A stretch of DNA of 64,000 bases, taken from JANXAZ01 sp964504655. GTDB taxonomy: Bacteria; Pseudomonadota; Alphaproteobacteria; Geminicoccales; Geminicoccaceae. Of this stretch, positions 19,127-27,986 are shown one piece after another. A model generated the notes under the pieces. It searched no databases, was not told where the DNA came from, and worked only from the letters and a program-made list of their open reading frames with translations. Where the stretch lies: NCBI GenBank assembly GCA_964504655.1, contig CAZDFD010000006.1:1-64000 (forward strand). Direction: 5' to 3'. Every line of letters starts with the position of its first letter. Position 1 is the stretch's first letter. A program made the translations under genes and the position numbers.

Positions 19127-20352
19127 ACCCGCCGGCGACGCCCGCGGCCGGACCGCTGCGCACCCTGGTGCTGTCCGGCCTCTATCCGAGCCGGAGCCGG
19201 CCGAGCTTCGGTGTGTTCGTCGAGAACCGGCTGCGCCGGCTCGCCGCGACCGGCAGGGTCGCGCCCGAGGTGCTGGCACCCCTGCCCTGGTGCCCGCCCG
19301 CCCTCGCCCGCGACCCCGAGCGGCGCGCGCTGGCCCTGACCCCGGCGGCCGAGCGCCGCCACGGCATCCCGGTCGAGTATCCGCGCTACCTGCACCTGCC
19401 GCGGCTGGGCGTGCCCCTGCAGCCCTGGGCGGTCTACCGGGCGGTGGCCCCGCGCCTCGCCCGTCGGCTCGCCTCCGGCGCCCGCGTCGATCTCATCGAT
19501 GCCCACTACGTCTACCCGGACGGCGTCGCCGCGGCCCTGCTCGCCCGGCGCTTCGACCTGCCGCTCGTGATCACGGCCCGCGGCAGCGACCTCAACCTCC
19601 TGGCCCGCGACCCGCTGCCGCGGCGCTGGATCCGCTGGGCGATCGGCCGCGCCCGGGGTCTGGTTGCCGTGTGCGCCGCGCTGGCCCGGGTCTACGAGGA
19701 GCTGGGCGCCGACCCGGCACGCATCCGGGTGCTGAGGAACGGCGTCGACCTCGAGCTGTTCCGCCCGCTCGACCGCGCGGCGCTGCGCGCCGCGGCCGGC
19801 CTCGACGGGCCGGTCCTCCTGACGGTCGGCCAGCTGATCGAGCGCAAGGGCACCCATCTCGTGCTCGACGCCCTGGCCGAGCTTCCGGGCTGCACCCTCC
19901 TGGTGGTGGGCGAGGGACCCGAGCGCGGCGCGCTCGGGCGGCGCGCCGAACGCCTGGGCCTCGGCCACCGGGTGCGGTTCCTGGGCGGCCTGCCGCACGA
20001 GCGGCTGCCCGAGCTCTACAACCAGGCCGACTGCCTCGTGCTCGCCTCCTCCCGCGAGGGCTGGGCCAACGTCCTGCTCGAGGCGATGGCCTGCGGCACG
20101 CCCGTGGTCGCGACCGCAGTCTGGGGCACGCCCGAGGTGGTGGCCGGACCGGCCGCCGGCCGGCTGGTGGCCGAGCGGTCGGGCCCGGCGATCGCCGAGG
20201 CGGTCCGCTCGCTCCTGGCCGATCCGCCGGCCCGCGCCGCCACCCGCGCCTACGCCCGGGGCTTCGGCTGGGAGCCGACCACCCGCGGCCAGCTCGAGCT
20301 GTTCGGTGCGGTGCTGGCCGAGGCCGCCGGCCGGGGCCGGGGGCGCGCGTGA
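19123..20352 (+). CDS. GT4-family glycosyltransferase
   Basis: 409 aa from ATG 19123 (ATGA overlap). The N-terminal domain has LSGLYPSRSRPSFGVFVENR, typical of exopolysaccharide GT4 enzymes, and DAHYVYPDG; the C-terminal half has ARGSDLNLL, LRNGVDLELFRP, VGQLIERKGTHLVLDAL, VVGEGPER and REGWANVLLEAMACGTPVVA (EX7E donor site). A cytoplasmic inner-membrane-associated transferase building the repeat unit. It resembles the TIGR-type PEP-CTERM-locus transferases but I cannot assign donor sugar. Overlaps the next gene by GTGA. Confidence 0.92.
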   Translation: MNPPATPAAGPLRTLVLSGLYPSRSRPSFGVFVENRLRRLAATGRVAPEVLAPLPWCPPALARDPERRALALTPAAERRHGIPVEYPRYLHLPRLGVPLQPWAVYRAVAPRLARRLASGARVDLIDAHYVYPDGVAAALLARRFDLPLVITARGSDLNLLARDPLPRRWIRWAIGRARGLVAVCAALARVYEELGADPARIRVLRNGVDLELFRPLDRAALRAAAGLDGPVLLTVGQLIERKGTHLVLDALAELPGCTLLVVGEGPERGALGRRAERLGLGHRVRFLGGLPHERLPELYNQADCLVLASSREGWANVLLEAMACGTPVVATAVWGTPEVVAGPAAGRLVAERSGPAIAEAVRSLLADPPARAATRAYARGFGWEPTTRGQLELFGAVLAEAAGRGRGRA

Positions 20353-21539
20353 GGATCCTCTACCACCACCGCCTCGCCTCCAAGGACGGCCAGCTCGTCC
20401 ACGTCGACGAGCTGGTGCGCGCCCTAGGCCGGCGCGGCCACGCCGTGACCGTGCTCGCCCCGCCGCTCTACGAGGACCGACCGTTCGGGGCCGAGGGCGG
20501 CATCGTCGACCGGCTCAAGCGCAGCCTGCCGGCGGCGCTCTACGAGCTCCTGGAGCTCGCCTACGGCCTCCTGGCCGGGCTCCGCCTGCTGCTCGCGACG
20601 CGGCGGCTCCGCCCCGATCTCCTCTACGAGCGCTACAGCCTGCACACCCCGGCCGGCGCGCTGGTCCGGGCGCTCACCGGCACGCCGCTCCTGCTCGAGG
20701 TCAACGCGCCCCTGGCCGAGGAGCGGGCGCGCTTCGACGGGCTCGCCCTGCCGCGCCTCGCCCGCGCGGTCGAGCGGGCGATCTGGCGGCGGGCCGACCG
20801 GATCCTGGTCGTGACCGAGGTCCTGGCCGGCCGGGTGCGGGCCGGAGGCGTGCCGGCCGAGCGGATCGTCGTGACGCCCAACGGCGTCGACCTCGAGCGG
20901 CTGGCGGCGGCACCCGGGGAAGCCGAGGCGCGCCGCGCGCTCGGTCTCGAGGGGCGGCTCGTCCTGGGCTTCGTGGGCTTCGTGAAGGCTTGGCACGGGC
21001 TCGACGCGGTGCTGGAGTGGCTGGCCCGGCCGGACCGGGCGGCGGCGGTGCTCCTGGTCGCGGGCGACGGCCCGCACAGCGCCGCCCTCGCGCGCCGCGC
21101 CGCCGAGCTCGGGATCGCGGACCGGGTGCGCTTCCTCGGGATCGTGCCGCGCGAGCGGGTGCCGGCCGTGGTGCGCGCCTTCGACATCGCCCTGCAGCCG
21201 GCCGTGGTCGACTACGCCTCGCCCTTGAAGCTGGTCGAGTACATGGCGCTCGGCCGGGCCGTTCTGGCCCCCGACAGCCCGAACATCCGCGAGGTCCTGC
21301 GCCACGGGGAGAGCGCCTGGCTGGTGCCCCCGGACGGCCTCGGGGCCGGCCTCGACCGGCTCGCCGGCGACCCCCTGCTGCGCGCCCGGCTGGGCGCCGG
21401 GGCCCGCGCCGCCGTGGTCGAGCGCGAGCTCACCTGGGACGCCAACGCGCGCCGGGTCGAGGAGCTGGCGCGCGCGCTGCTGCAGCCTCCGGACCGGCCG
21501 CTCGAGGCGCCGGCCGGGGCCGGTCCACGAGCTCGCTGA
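20349..21539 (+). CDS. GT4-family glycosyltransferase
   Basis: 396 aa from GTG 20349 overlapping the upstream stop. Motifs: RILYHHRLASKDGQLVHVDE (GT-B acceptor loop), DLLYERYSLH, VVTPNGVDLERL, VGFVKAWHGLDAVLEWL, VAGDGPHSAAL and PLKLVEYMALGRAVLAPDSP (donor site E-x-M). The opening SKDGQLVH motif is seen in transferases of XrtA polysaccharide loci. The last ~36 codons overlap the convergent glycosyltransferase at 21430 by 110 nt, an unusually long convergent overlap; both C-termini there are low-complexity Pro/Ala/Arg. Confidence 0.9.
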   Translation: MRILYHHRLASKDGQLVHVDELVRALGRRGHAVTVLAPPLYEDRPFGAEGGIVDRLKRSLPAALYELLELAYGLLAGLRLLLATRRLRPDLLYERYSLHTPAGALVRALTGTPLLLEVNAPLAEERARFDGLALPRLARAVERAIWRRADRILVVTEVLAGRVRAGGVPAERIVVTPNGVDLERLAAAPGEAEARRALGLEGRLVLGFVGFVKAWHGLDAVLEWLARPDRAAAVLLVAGDGPHSAALARRAAELGIADRVRFLGIVPRERVPAVVRAFDIALQPAVVDYASPLKLVEYMALGRAVLAPDSPNIREVLRHGESAWLVPPDGLGAGLDRLAGDPLLRARLGAGARAAVVERELTWDANARRVEELARALLQPPDRPLEAPAGAGPRAR

Positions 21540-22728
21540 TCAGGGCATCGAGCGGCGCCAGGGTCGCGGCCCAGTCGTGCGCGCGGAGCACGTAGGCTCG
21601 GCCGGCGGCGCCGATCGCCCGGGCCCGTGCCGGCTCGCGCAGGAGGCCCAGGATCGCGGCCGCGAGCCCGGCGGCGTCGGATGCCACGAGGAGCTCGCGG
21701 CCGGGGGTGGCGTGCAGGCCCAGGGCCGCCTCCGGCGTCGCCACCACCGGGCGGGCCATGGCCATCGCCTCGAGCACCTTGTTCTGCACGCCCCGGGCGA
21801 TCCGCAACGGCGCCAGCGCCACGTCGGCGCGGCCGAGCCACGGGCGGACGTCCGCGACCCGGCCGGTCACCACGAGCTCGGGCGGGGCCGCGAGGCGGCG
21901 GACCGCGGCGGACGGCCGGGCTCCCACGACCGCGAGCCGCACCGGCCCGAGCTCGGCGCGGAGCCGCGGCAGGACCTCGCCCGCGAGCCAGAGCACGGCG
22001 TCGACGTTGGGCGGGTAGTCCATGACCCCGGTGAAGACGAGGCGCGGGCCGGGCGCCTCCGGCCAGGGATCGGGGCCGTCGAGGCCGGCCGGGTCGAAGC
22101 GGGCGGCATCGACGCCGTTCTCGAGCACCCGCGTGCGGCCGCGGAGCTCGGGGGCGCGGGCCTCGAGCAGTTCCGCCTCGGCACCGGTCACGAGGAAGGT
22201 GGCGGCCGCGGCGGCGGCGGCGCGCCGCTCGAAGGCGAGCAGCCGCTCGGCCTCGCGCGCGAGGAGCCAGCGGCGCGGGCCGCGGGCCCGCTCGGCCAGC
22301 GCCCGCCACTTCTCGGAATCGCAGTCGACCAGGTCGAGCAGCCAGGGCCGGAGGCAGGGCGGGTCGACCAGGAGGCCGGCCGGGCCGCCCGAGACGACGA
22401 GGGCGAGGTCGGCGCCCGGCAGGCGGGCCGCGAGCCAGCGCCGCATCGCCGGGTCGCGGTAGGCCGCGAGCGTGAGCGGCGCGCCGCGGGCGAGCCCGCC
22501 GAGCGCCCGCAGGCCGAGCCGGAGCCGGCCGAGCGGGCGCAGCTGCACCTCGGCGCAGAGCCGTTCGAGGACGGCCGCGTGGCCGGCGTCGGCCGGATCG
22601 TCGACGAAGGCGCCGAGCCGCACCCGATGGCGGGCCGCCAGGTGACGCAGCAGGTTCCAGGAGCGGATCTTGTCGCCCTTGTCCGGTGGCCAGGGCGGCC
22701 GATGGGCGAGGAATAGGATCTCGGCCAA
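21430..22728 (-). CDS. Glycosyltransferase, PEP-CTERM/EpsH1-associated type
   Basis: 432 aa from TTG 22728, four bases past the FemAB stop. The N-terminus EILFLAHRPPWPPDKGDKIR is the signature of the PEP-CTERM-associated sugar transferase subfamily, with LDLVDCDSEKW, VLENGVDAARFDP, LVFTGVMDYPPNVDAVLWLA and a donor region GVQNKVLEAMAMARPVVATP. It probably adds a sugar to the growing repeat unit. It is the last gene of the operon starting at 30229. The last ~36 codons are Pro/Ala-rich and overlap the convergent gene; homologues probably end near ALISELVD, so the tail may be a recent extension. Confidence 0.88.
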   Translation of the reverse strand: MAEILFLAHRPPWPPDKGDKIRSWNLLRHLAARHRVRLGAFVDDPADAGHAAVLERLCAEVQLRPLGRLRLGLRALGGLARGAPLTLAAYRDPAMRRWLAARLPGADLALVVSGGPAGLLVDPPCLRPWLLDLVDCDSEKWRALAERARGPRRWLLAREAERLLAFERRAAAAAAATFLVTGAEAELLEARAPELRGRTRVLENGVDAARFDPAGLDGPDPWPEAPGPRLVFTGVMDYPPNVDAVLWLAGEVLPRLRAELGPVRLAVVGARPSAAVRRLAAPPELVVTGRVADVRPWLGRADVALAPLRIARGVQNKVLEAMAMARPVVATPEAALGLHATPGRELLVASDAAGLAAAILGLLREPARARAIGAAGRAYVLRAHDWAATLAPLDALISELVDRPRPAPRAAGPEAAAARAPAPRPGARWRPR

Positions 22729-22732
22729 GGCG

Positions 22733-23782
22733 TCAGCCGATCCGCCGCGCGAGCCACGGCCCGAGCCGGTCGGCGAGCGCCCGCGGCAGCCGCGGCCAGG
22801 CGCGCACGAACAGCCGGCCGAGGCCGCGGTTCGGGTCGAGCTCGGGTGCCGGCCGGCCATCCGGCGACCAGTGCGCATAGACCACCGGCTCGGGCGTGAA
22901 GCCCCAGTGCCGCTTGAACTCGGCGTGGCCGCTGCCGACCTTGCTTCTGCCGAAGTCGAACAGCCGGCAGCCCCGCTCGACGACCGCCCGGCGCATCAGC
23001 GCCTCGTACATGAAGTCGTGCGCGGCGAGCGCCCGCGCCTCGGGCACGGCGCCCGCATAGTAGGGCAGCACCGCGTCCCGGAAGTAGAGGCTCTGGACGC
23101 CCGCCACCGGCCGCTCGCCGTGCAGCACCACGAGGGTCTCGCAGCGCGCGCCGAAGCAGCGCTCGAGGGCCTCGAACCAGGCGGCCGGCAGGACCGGCGT
23201 GCCCAGCCGGTGCACCGAGGCGGCGTAGAGTGGCCGGAAGCGCCGGCAGCCCGGGTCGGGCTCGATCCGCAGGCCGAGCGCCCGCCCCTTGCGCACCATG
23301 TTGCGCTGCTTGCCGCGCAGCGCCCGGAAGTTCGCCTCCGGGTCGGGGTCGAGGCGTCGCCGGAAGCTCTCGTGGCGGCCGCCCACGGCCTGCCATCCCG
23401 GCCGGTCGGGCGGTGGGCAGCGCAGCTCCACCCGGCGCGCGCCCAGGGCCCGGGCGAGCGCCTCGGCCTCGGCCACGAGCGCGAGCGCGGTCTCGGGCGT
23501 GTCGGCGAGCGGGCCGCCGGCGACCGCGAAGCCGGTCCCGAACAGCGCCCGGCCGAAGAGCGGGCCCGCGACCTCGACCAGCGGCAGCACGCCCGCGATC
23601 CGCCCGGCGCGCTCGGCCAGGAGGCTCGGGCAGGGCCGGCCGAGCCCGCTCTCGACCGCCGCGGTCCAGGCGCTCAGATGGAACGGGGTGCCCTCCGGGT
23701 GGGCGTGCACGAAGGCGTCCCAGGCCGGCCGGTCGGCGGGCGCCGCGCGGCGCACCCGCGGCGGCGGCTCGGGGCGGCTCAA
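22733..23782 (-). CDS. FemAB-like protein, XrtA/PEP-CTERM-associated
   Basis: 349 aa from TTG 23782, which overlaps the deacetylase stop as TTGA; a longer TTG start at 23830 is possible. GNAT-like FemAB fold: DAFVHAHPEGTPFHLSAW, NFRALRGKQRNMVRKGRALG, VAGVQSLYFRDAVLPYYAGA and a C-terminal LFDFGRSKVGSGHAEFKRHW, which is diagnostic of the PEP-CTERM FemAB subfamily. FemAB relatives transfer aminoacyl groups; the substrate in XrtA loci is not established, and modification of the exopolysaccharide or its carrier is inferred. Tightly packed within the export/modification operon. Confidence 0.88.
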   Translation of the reverse strand: MSRPEPPPRVRRAAPADRPAWDAFVHAHPEGTPFHLSAWTAAVESGLGRPCPSLLAERAGRIAGVLPLVEVAGPLFGRALFGTGFAVAGGPLADTPETALALVAEAEALARALGARRVELRCPPPDRPGWQAVGGRHESFRRRLDPDPEANFRALRGKQRNMVRKGRALGLRIEPDPGCRRFRPLYAASVHRLGTPVLPAAWFEALERCFGARCETLVVLHGERPVAGVQSLYFRDAVLPYYAGAVPEARALAAHDFMYEALMRRAVVERGCRLFDFGRSKVGSGHAEFKRHWGFTPEPVVYAHWSPDGRPAPELDPNRGLGRLFVRAWPRLPRALADRLGPWLARRIG

Positions 23783-24645
23783 GGGGTGGCGGCCGCGAGC
23801 GCCGGGTGGGCCCGGTCGAGCCGGTCCCAACGGGCGAGCGCGAGCAGCCGGCGCAGCCGCCCCTCGACCGCCGCCAGTCCGCCATAGTGGCGCAGCCGGG
23901 TGGCCGGGTCGAGGCCGGCCGGACGCGGCTGGTCGGGGTCGAGCTCCCAGGGGTGGAGGTAGAAGACGACCGGCGCGTCGCCCGCCCGGGCCGCCCGGGC
24001 CAGCGCCCGTCGCGACCAGACGGCGGGCAGCAGCCGGAACCAGGCGCCGCCGGCGAAGGGCAGGTTGCCGAGCGGCCCCGCCCGGAGCGTGCTGACCGGG
24101 ATCTCGAGCACCCCGTCGGCGCGGTGCGCGCGGCGCGGCGCGGCGGCGCTCCGATAGGCCGCGAGGCTCACCGGGTGGGTGCTCGAGCTGTAGCCGTGGC
24201 CGGTCTCGGCCAGCACCGCGTGCGCCCAGGGGGTGGCCGGTCCGAGCGAGAAGCTGGGCGCCCGGTAGCCGCGCACCGCGACCCCGGCGATGTCCTCGAG
24301 TAACCCCTTGGCGCGCTCCAGATCGGCCCGGAAGCGGGCGCGGTCGAGCGCCGGCAGGGGCTCGTGGCCGTAGCCGTGGCTGGCCAGCTCGTGGCCCTCG
24401 GCGACGATCCGGCGGACCAGGCGCGGCTGCCGTTCGGCGACCCAGCCGAGCACGAAGCAGGTGGCGCGGGCGCCGCTCGCGGCCAGGAGGTCGAGCAGCC
24501 GGTCGCTGCTCGCGGCGACGCGGCTGTCGAGCCCGTCCCAGGTCCGACGCGGGTACCAGCGGGCGAGCGCATGGGCGTGGAAATGCTCCTCGACGTCGAT
24601 CGTGAGGGCGTGCACGGGCGGCGCGGCGGGTGCCGGCTCAGGCAC
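23779..24645 (-). CDS. Polysaccharide deacetylase, XrtA/PEP-CTERM subfamily
   Basis: 288 aa NodB-type deacetylase. TIDVEEHFHAHALARWYPR at residues ~14-33 supplies the metal aspartate, VAEGHELASHGYGHEPLP the HxxxH metal pair, VRGYRAPSFSLG the arginine motif, and VVFYLHPWELDPDQPR the C-terminal motif (DUF3473) that marks the PEP-CTERM-locus subfamily. It probably removes N- or O-acetyl groups from the polysaccharide. No signal peptide is seen, so it may act on lipid-linked intermediates inside the cell. It overlaps the ATPase stop by 8 nt. Confidence 0.93.
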   Translation of the reverse strand: MPEPAPAAPPVHALTIDVEEHFHAHALARWYPRRTWDGLDSRVAASSDRLLDLLAASGARATCFVLGWVAERQPRLVRRIVAEGHELASHGYGHEPLPALDRARFRADLERAKGLLEDIAGVAVRGYRAPSFSLGPATPWAHAVLAETGHGYSSSTHPVSLAAYRSAAAPRRAHRADGVLEIPVSTLRAGPLGNLPFAGGAWFRLLPAVWSRRALARAARAGDAPVVFYLHPWELDPDQPRPAGLDPATRLRHYGGLAAVEGRLRRLLALARWDRLDRAHPALAAATP

Positions 24646-25732
24646 GCGGGCGCTCCCCCTGGCCGCCCCGAGGCGCGCGACCGGCGGCCATCAGCAGGGC
24701 CAAGTCGGCGAGCCTGCGGCCGGCCTCGGCCTCGAGCCGGCGGCGGCCGCGCTCGAGGCGGCGCAGCTCCTCGCGCAGCCGCTCGAGCTCGGTCTCGGCC
24801 GCGGCCCGCCGCCGGCGCTCGCGGGCGAGCTCGACGCGCGCCCCCTCGAGCCGCCGCCGCAGCCGGGCGAACGCCCGCGCCCACGGCTCCGGTCCGGCCG
24901 CGGCCGCGCCCTCGGGCTCCTCGGCCGCGTCGCCGAGCTCGGCCGCGACCGCCCGCGCCTCGGCGGCGCCGAGCTCGTGCCGCTGCTCGAGCGCGCCCAC
25001 CACCAGGAGACGGGCGCACAGGAGGTTGACCCGGCGCGGCACGCCGCCCGTGGCGGCGTGGATCACCTCGAGGCAGTCCGGGCCCAGCCGCGGGTCCTGC
25101 CGCCAGCCGACCCGGGCGAGGCGGTGCTCGACATAGGCCCGCAGCTCCTCGGGCGCGAGCGGCGCCAGCCGGTGGCGCGCCGCGAGCGGCTCGGCGAGCC
25201 GGGCCGAGCCGGCCCGGGCGAGCCGCGCCGCGAGCTCGGGCCGGCCGAGCAGCAGCAGGCGAACCGGTCGGTAACCCGCGGCGCTCGGCGCGGCGAGCCG
25301 GCCGAGGCCCTCGAGCGCCCCCTCCTCGAGGGCCTGCGCCTCGTCGACGACCAGGAGCAGCCGGCCGCCGCCGGCCGCCCGGCCGCGCCCGCCGCGGCGG
25401 AGTGCCCGCAGGAGCCCGGCGGCGGCGCCCGCCCCGGGGTCGAGGCCGAGCCCGGCGGCGACGGCCGCCATGACCCCGGCCTCGCCGCCGCGCGCCGCCC
25501 GCCCGGACAGGACCAGCACCCGCGCGGTCCCGAGCCGGGCCGCGAGCAGCGCCGCCAGGAGGGTCTTGCCGGTGCCGGCCTCGCCGGTCAGCAGCACCGG
25601 TCCCTCGCCCCGCCGCAGGCCGTGCGCCAGGCAGCCCAGGGCGGCGCGGTGACCGGCGCTCGGGAAGTGGAAGGCGGGATCGGGGGCGATCCCGAACGGC
25701 CGGCCGGCGAGCCCGTAGAAGGCCCTGTACAT
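24638..25732 (-). CDS. XrtA-associated AAA ATPase (ExeA-like)
   Basis: 364 aa. It begins MYRAFYGLAGRPFGIAPDPA, the ExeA/general-secretion-ATPase opening, followed by Walker A GEAGTGKT near residue 50, Walker B LLLVVDEAQAL near residue 130 and the arginine-rich sensor region GGVPRRVNLLCARLL near 230. The C-terminal ~90 residues are a strongly charged coiled coil (ELERLREELRRLERGRRRLE). This is the PEP-CTERM-locus ATPase subfamily; its mechanistic role in polysaccharide export is unknown. It sits 7 nt after the kinase/barrel gene and overlaps the deacetylase. Confidence 0.9.
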   Translation of the reverse strand: MYRAFYGLAGRPFGIAPDPAFHFPSAGHRAALGCLAHGLRRGEGPVLLTGEAGTGKTLLAALLAARLGTARVLVLSGRAARGGEAGVMAAVAAGLGLDPGAGAAAGLLRALRRGGRGRAAGGGRLLLVVDEAQALEEGALEGLGRLAAPSAAGYRPVRLLLLGRPELAARLARAGSARLAEPLAARHRLAPLAPEELRAYVEHRLARVGWRQDPRLGPDCLEVIHAATGGVPRRVNLLCARLLVVGALEQRHELGAAEARAVAAELGDAAEEPEGAAAAGPEPWARAFARLRRRLEGARVELARERRRRAAAETELERLREELRRLERGRRRLEAEAGRRLADLALLMAAGRAPRGGQGERPRA

Positions 25733-25739
25733 CGCCGCC

Positions 25740-27986
25740 TCAGAGCTCCTTGACGGCGCGCAGGAAGATCGTGTTGGCGGTCACGTCGGCGTCACCCGAG
25801 GCGTAGCGGCGGAGGAAGTCGTAGCCGAGCTCGATCCGCGTCCCCTGGCCGATCCGTCGGCGCCAGACCAGGGTCGCGGCGAGGTCGTCGGCGGTGGTCT
25901 CGTCCTCGTCGACGCGGCGCTTGTCGTAGGCGAGGCGCAGCTCGAGCTGGTGGCGGCGGTCGAGATCGCGGATCAGCCCGAGCTCGACGCCACCTTCGAG
26001 GTTGCTGTTGCCGCCGGCCTCGGGCCGGGTCGACTGCAGGTAGCCCGCCAGCACCGCCACCGTCCGCTCCCGCTCGTGGCCGAGCGTGAGCCGCCCGCGC
26101 TTGACCTCGTTGACCTCGTCGTCGACCGAGATGCCGCCGCGCGGGGTCAGCTCGCGCAGCAGCCGGGCGCGCTCGCGCGCATCGACGTCGACGGTCTCCT
26201 GGACGGCCTCGCGGTTCAGCCGCTCGGGGTCGGTCAGGACCGTGCGGACCTCGTCGAAGCGGGTCCTGAGCCCCTGCTCGTAGCTCGCCCGCAGGAGCGT
26301 GCGCGGCGCCACCTCGAGGTCGAGCCGGGCGTCGACCGCGGTCTCGCCGAAGGCCTGACCGGCGGTCGCCCGCAGCCGGCCGCCGGGGCCCAGCCGCTGC
26401 TCGACGCCGAGCCGCCAGAAGGGCGCGCCGCCGCCGCCGTCGCCGAGCGTCTCGTCGGAGAGATAGGACCAGCCGGCGCCGCCGAGGAGCGCCGTCGAGG
26501 CCGACACCGGCACGCTCAGGTCGAGCGTGGCGAGCCCGGTGTCGCTCTGCCGGGCCGGAGCGTTGAAGGAGCGGGCGAGATCGACGTGATCGGCGGCCAG
26601 GGCCGCGGTCCAGCCGATCCGCTCGACCCCGGCCGGCCGGCTCACGAGCGCGATCGCGGTGTGGGCGCGGGCGTCGGCGAGGTCGGACTCGTCGAGATAG
26701 GAGACCTCGGTGTAGCGGTAGCGGAGCGTGCCCTGGCCGAGCTCGCCGAGCGACCGGGCGAGGAACGGGCTGAGCGAGCCCGAGATCCGCGTGGTCCGCT
26801 CGTCGAGGTCGTTGAACTCGGAGCGCGGGCGGAGCTCGCGGCCGCTCTCGAACACGTCGCCGACGTCGCCCGCCAGGTCGAGATAGAGGCTGTCCTCGAC
26901 CAGCGTGGCGCGCGCCGTGGCGTCGAGGGTGTGGCGCAGGTCGTTGCCCGAGCTGGTCTCGAGGAACAGGAGCTGCTTGGCGGCGTAGTCGACCCGGCCG
27001 CGGACGGCGCCACGGTCGCTCGCCAGGCTCAGGCCGGCGCCGACCGCGGCCACGGCGTCGCTCTGGGCCTGGTCGTCCGGCTGCAGCTTGACGTTGTCGG
27101 TGACCGCGGTGCCGAGCTCGATGCGCGGCACCACCTGCCAGTTGCCGAGCGCCACCGGCGGCGCCAGGAGCGCCAGCCAGCCGGCCGCGGCGCCGGCGCT
27201 GGTGGCGAGCCGGGCGGTGCCGCCGCCGGGCGCGGCGCGGCGGCCGCTGCGGGCGTAGGCGGCGTAGGCCTCGGCGGCGCGGCCGGGCGCGCGGTTGAGG
27301 AGGAGCTGCACCTCGGTGTGCTCGGTGACCAGGGCGATCGCCCGGTCGACCGCCTGGCGGGGGGTGGTCTGGGCGCCCACCACGAGCACGGTCTGGCCGG
27401 CCAGATGGGCGAGCGCCTGGGCCTCGCTGCTGGCCAGGAGCGGCGGCGTGTCGATCACCAGCACGAGCTCGGGATCGGCGGCCAGGACGGCGTCGAGCAG
27501 GGCGCGCATCCGCCGGCTGGTCAAAAGCTCGGTGAAGCGCGGGTCGGGCTCGCCGGGCGGCACCACGACCAGCCGGTCGAGGCTGGTCCGCAGCAGCACC
27601 GTGGCCGGGTCGACCGGCCGCGGCCCGAGCAGCTCGGCGAGCCCCGGGGCGCGCGGCAGGCCGAGCGCCGCGACCGCCTCGGCCTTGATCGGGTCGGCGT
27701 CGAGCAAGAGGACCCGGGCGTCGCGCTCGAGGCCGAGGCTCAGGGCGAGGTTGACCGCGAGGAAGGTCTTGCCCTCGCCGGCCAGGGCGCTGGTCACCGC
27801 GATGATCCGCTCGCGCGGCGGGGCGGCGGCGGCGAACGCCCGCTCGAGCAGGGTGCGCTTGACGAGCCGCAGCTCCTCGCCGAGCCCGGTGCGGCCGCCC
27901 TGCGGGTCGAGGAAACCGCGCGCCAGGAGCCGCGCCCGGTCGAGGGTGTGACGGCCCGGCGCGCCGGCGGGAGCCTCCCGCCTCAC
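25740..27986 (-). CDS. XrtA-type tyrosine autokinase fused in frame to an outer-membrane barrel protein
   Basis: 748 aa from GTG 27986 (GTGA overlap with the chain-length gene). Residues ~1-245 are a BY-kinase: Walker A ALAGEGKTFLAVN near 67, Walker A' VLLLDADP, Walker B LVLVIDTPPLL near 177, then a short tyrosine tail AEAYAAYARS. Residues ~260-280 form a signal-like hydrophobic stretch (AGAAAGWLALLAPPVALG), followed by ~470 residues of alternating strands beginning NWQVVPRIELGTAVTDNV, the PEP-CTERM-locus outer-membrane protein family. Normally these are two genes. No stop in any minus frame and no ATG, GTG or TTG occurs in frame between them. How a barrel behind a cytoplasmic kinase would reach the outer membrane is unexplained. 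Confidence 0.85.
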   Translation of the reverse strand: MRREAPAGAPGRHTLDRARLLARGFLDPQGGRTGLGEELRLVKRTLLERAFAAAAPPRERIIAVTSALAGEGKTFLAVNLALSLGLERDARVLLLDADPIKAEAVAALGLPRAPGLAELLGPRPVDPATVLLRTSLDRLVVVPPGEPDPRFTELLTSRRMRALLDAVLAADPELVLVIDTPPLLASSEAQALAHLAGQTVLVVGAQTTPRQAVDRAIALVTEHTEVQLLLNRAPGRAAEAYAAYARSGRRAAPGGGTARLATSAGAAAGWLALLAPPVALGNWQVVPRIELGTAVTDNVKLQPDDQAQSDAVAAVGAGLSLASDRGAVRGRVDYAAKQLLFLETSSGNDLRHTLDATARATLVEDSLYLDLAGDVGDVFESGRELRPRSEFNDLDERTTRISGSLSPFLARSLGELGQGTLRYRYTEVSYLDESDLADARAHTAIALVSRPAGVERIGWTAALAADHVDLARSFNAPARQSDTGLATLDLSVPVSASTALLGGAGWSYLSDETLGDGGGGAPFWRLGVEQRLGPGGRLRATAGQAFGETAVDARLDLEVAPRTLLRASYEQGLRTRFDEVRTVLTDPERLNREAVQETVDVDARERARLLRELTPRGGISVDDEVNEVKRGRLTLGHERERTVAVLAGYLQSTRPEAGGNSNLEGGVELGLIRDLDRRHQLELRLAYDKRRVDEDETTADDLAATLVWRRRIGQGTRIELGYDFLRRYASGDADVTANTIFLRAVKEL

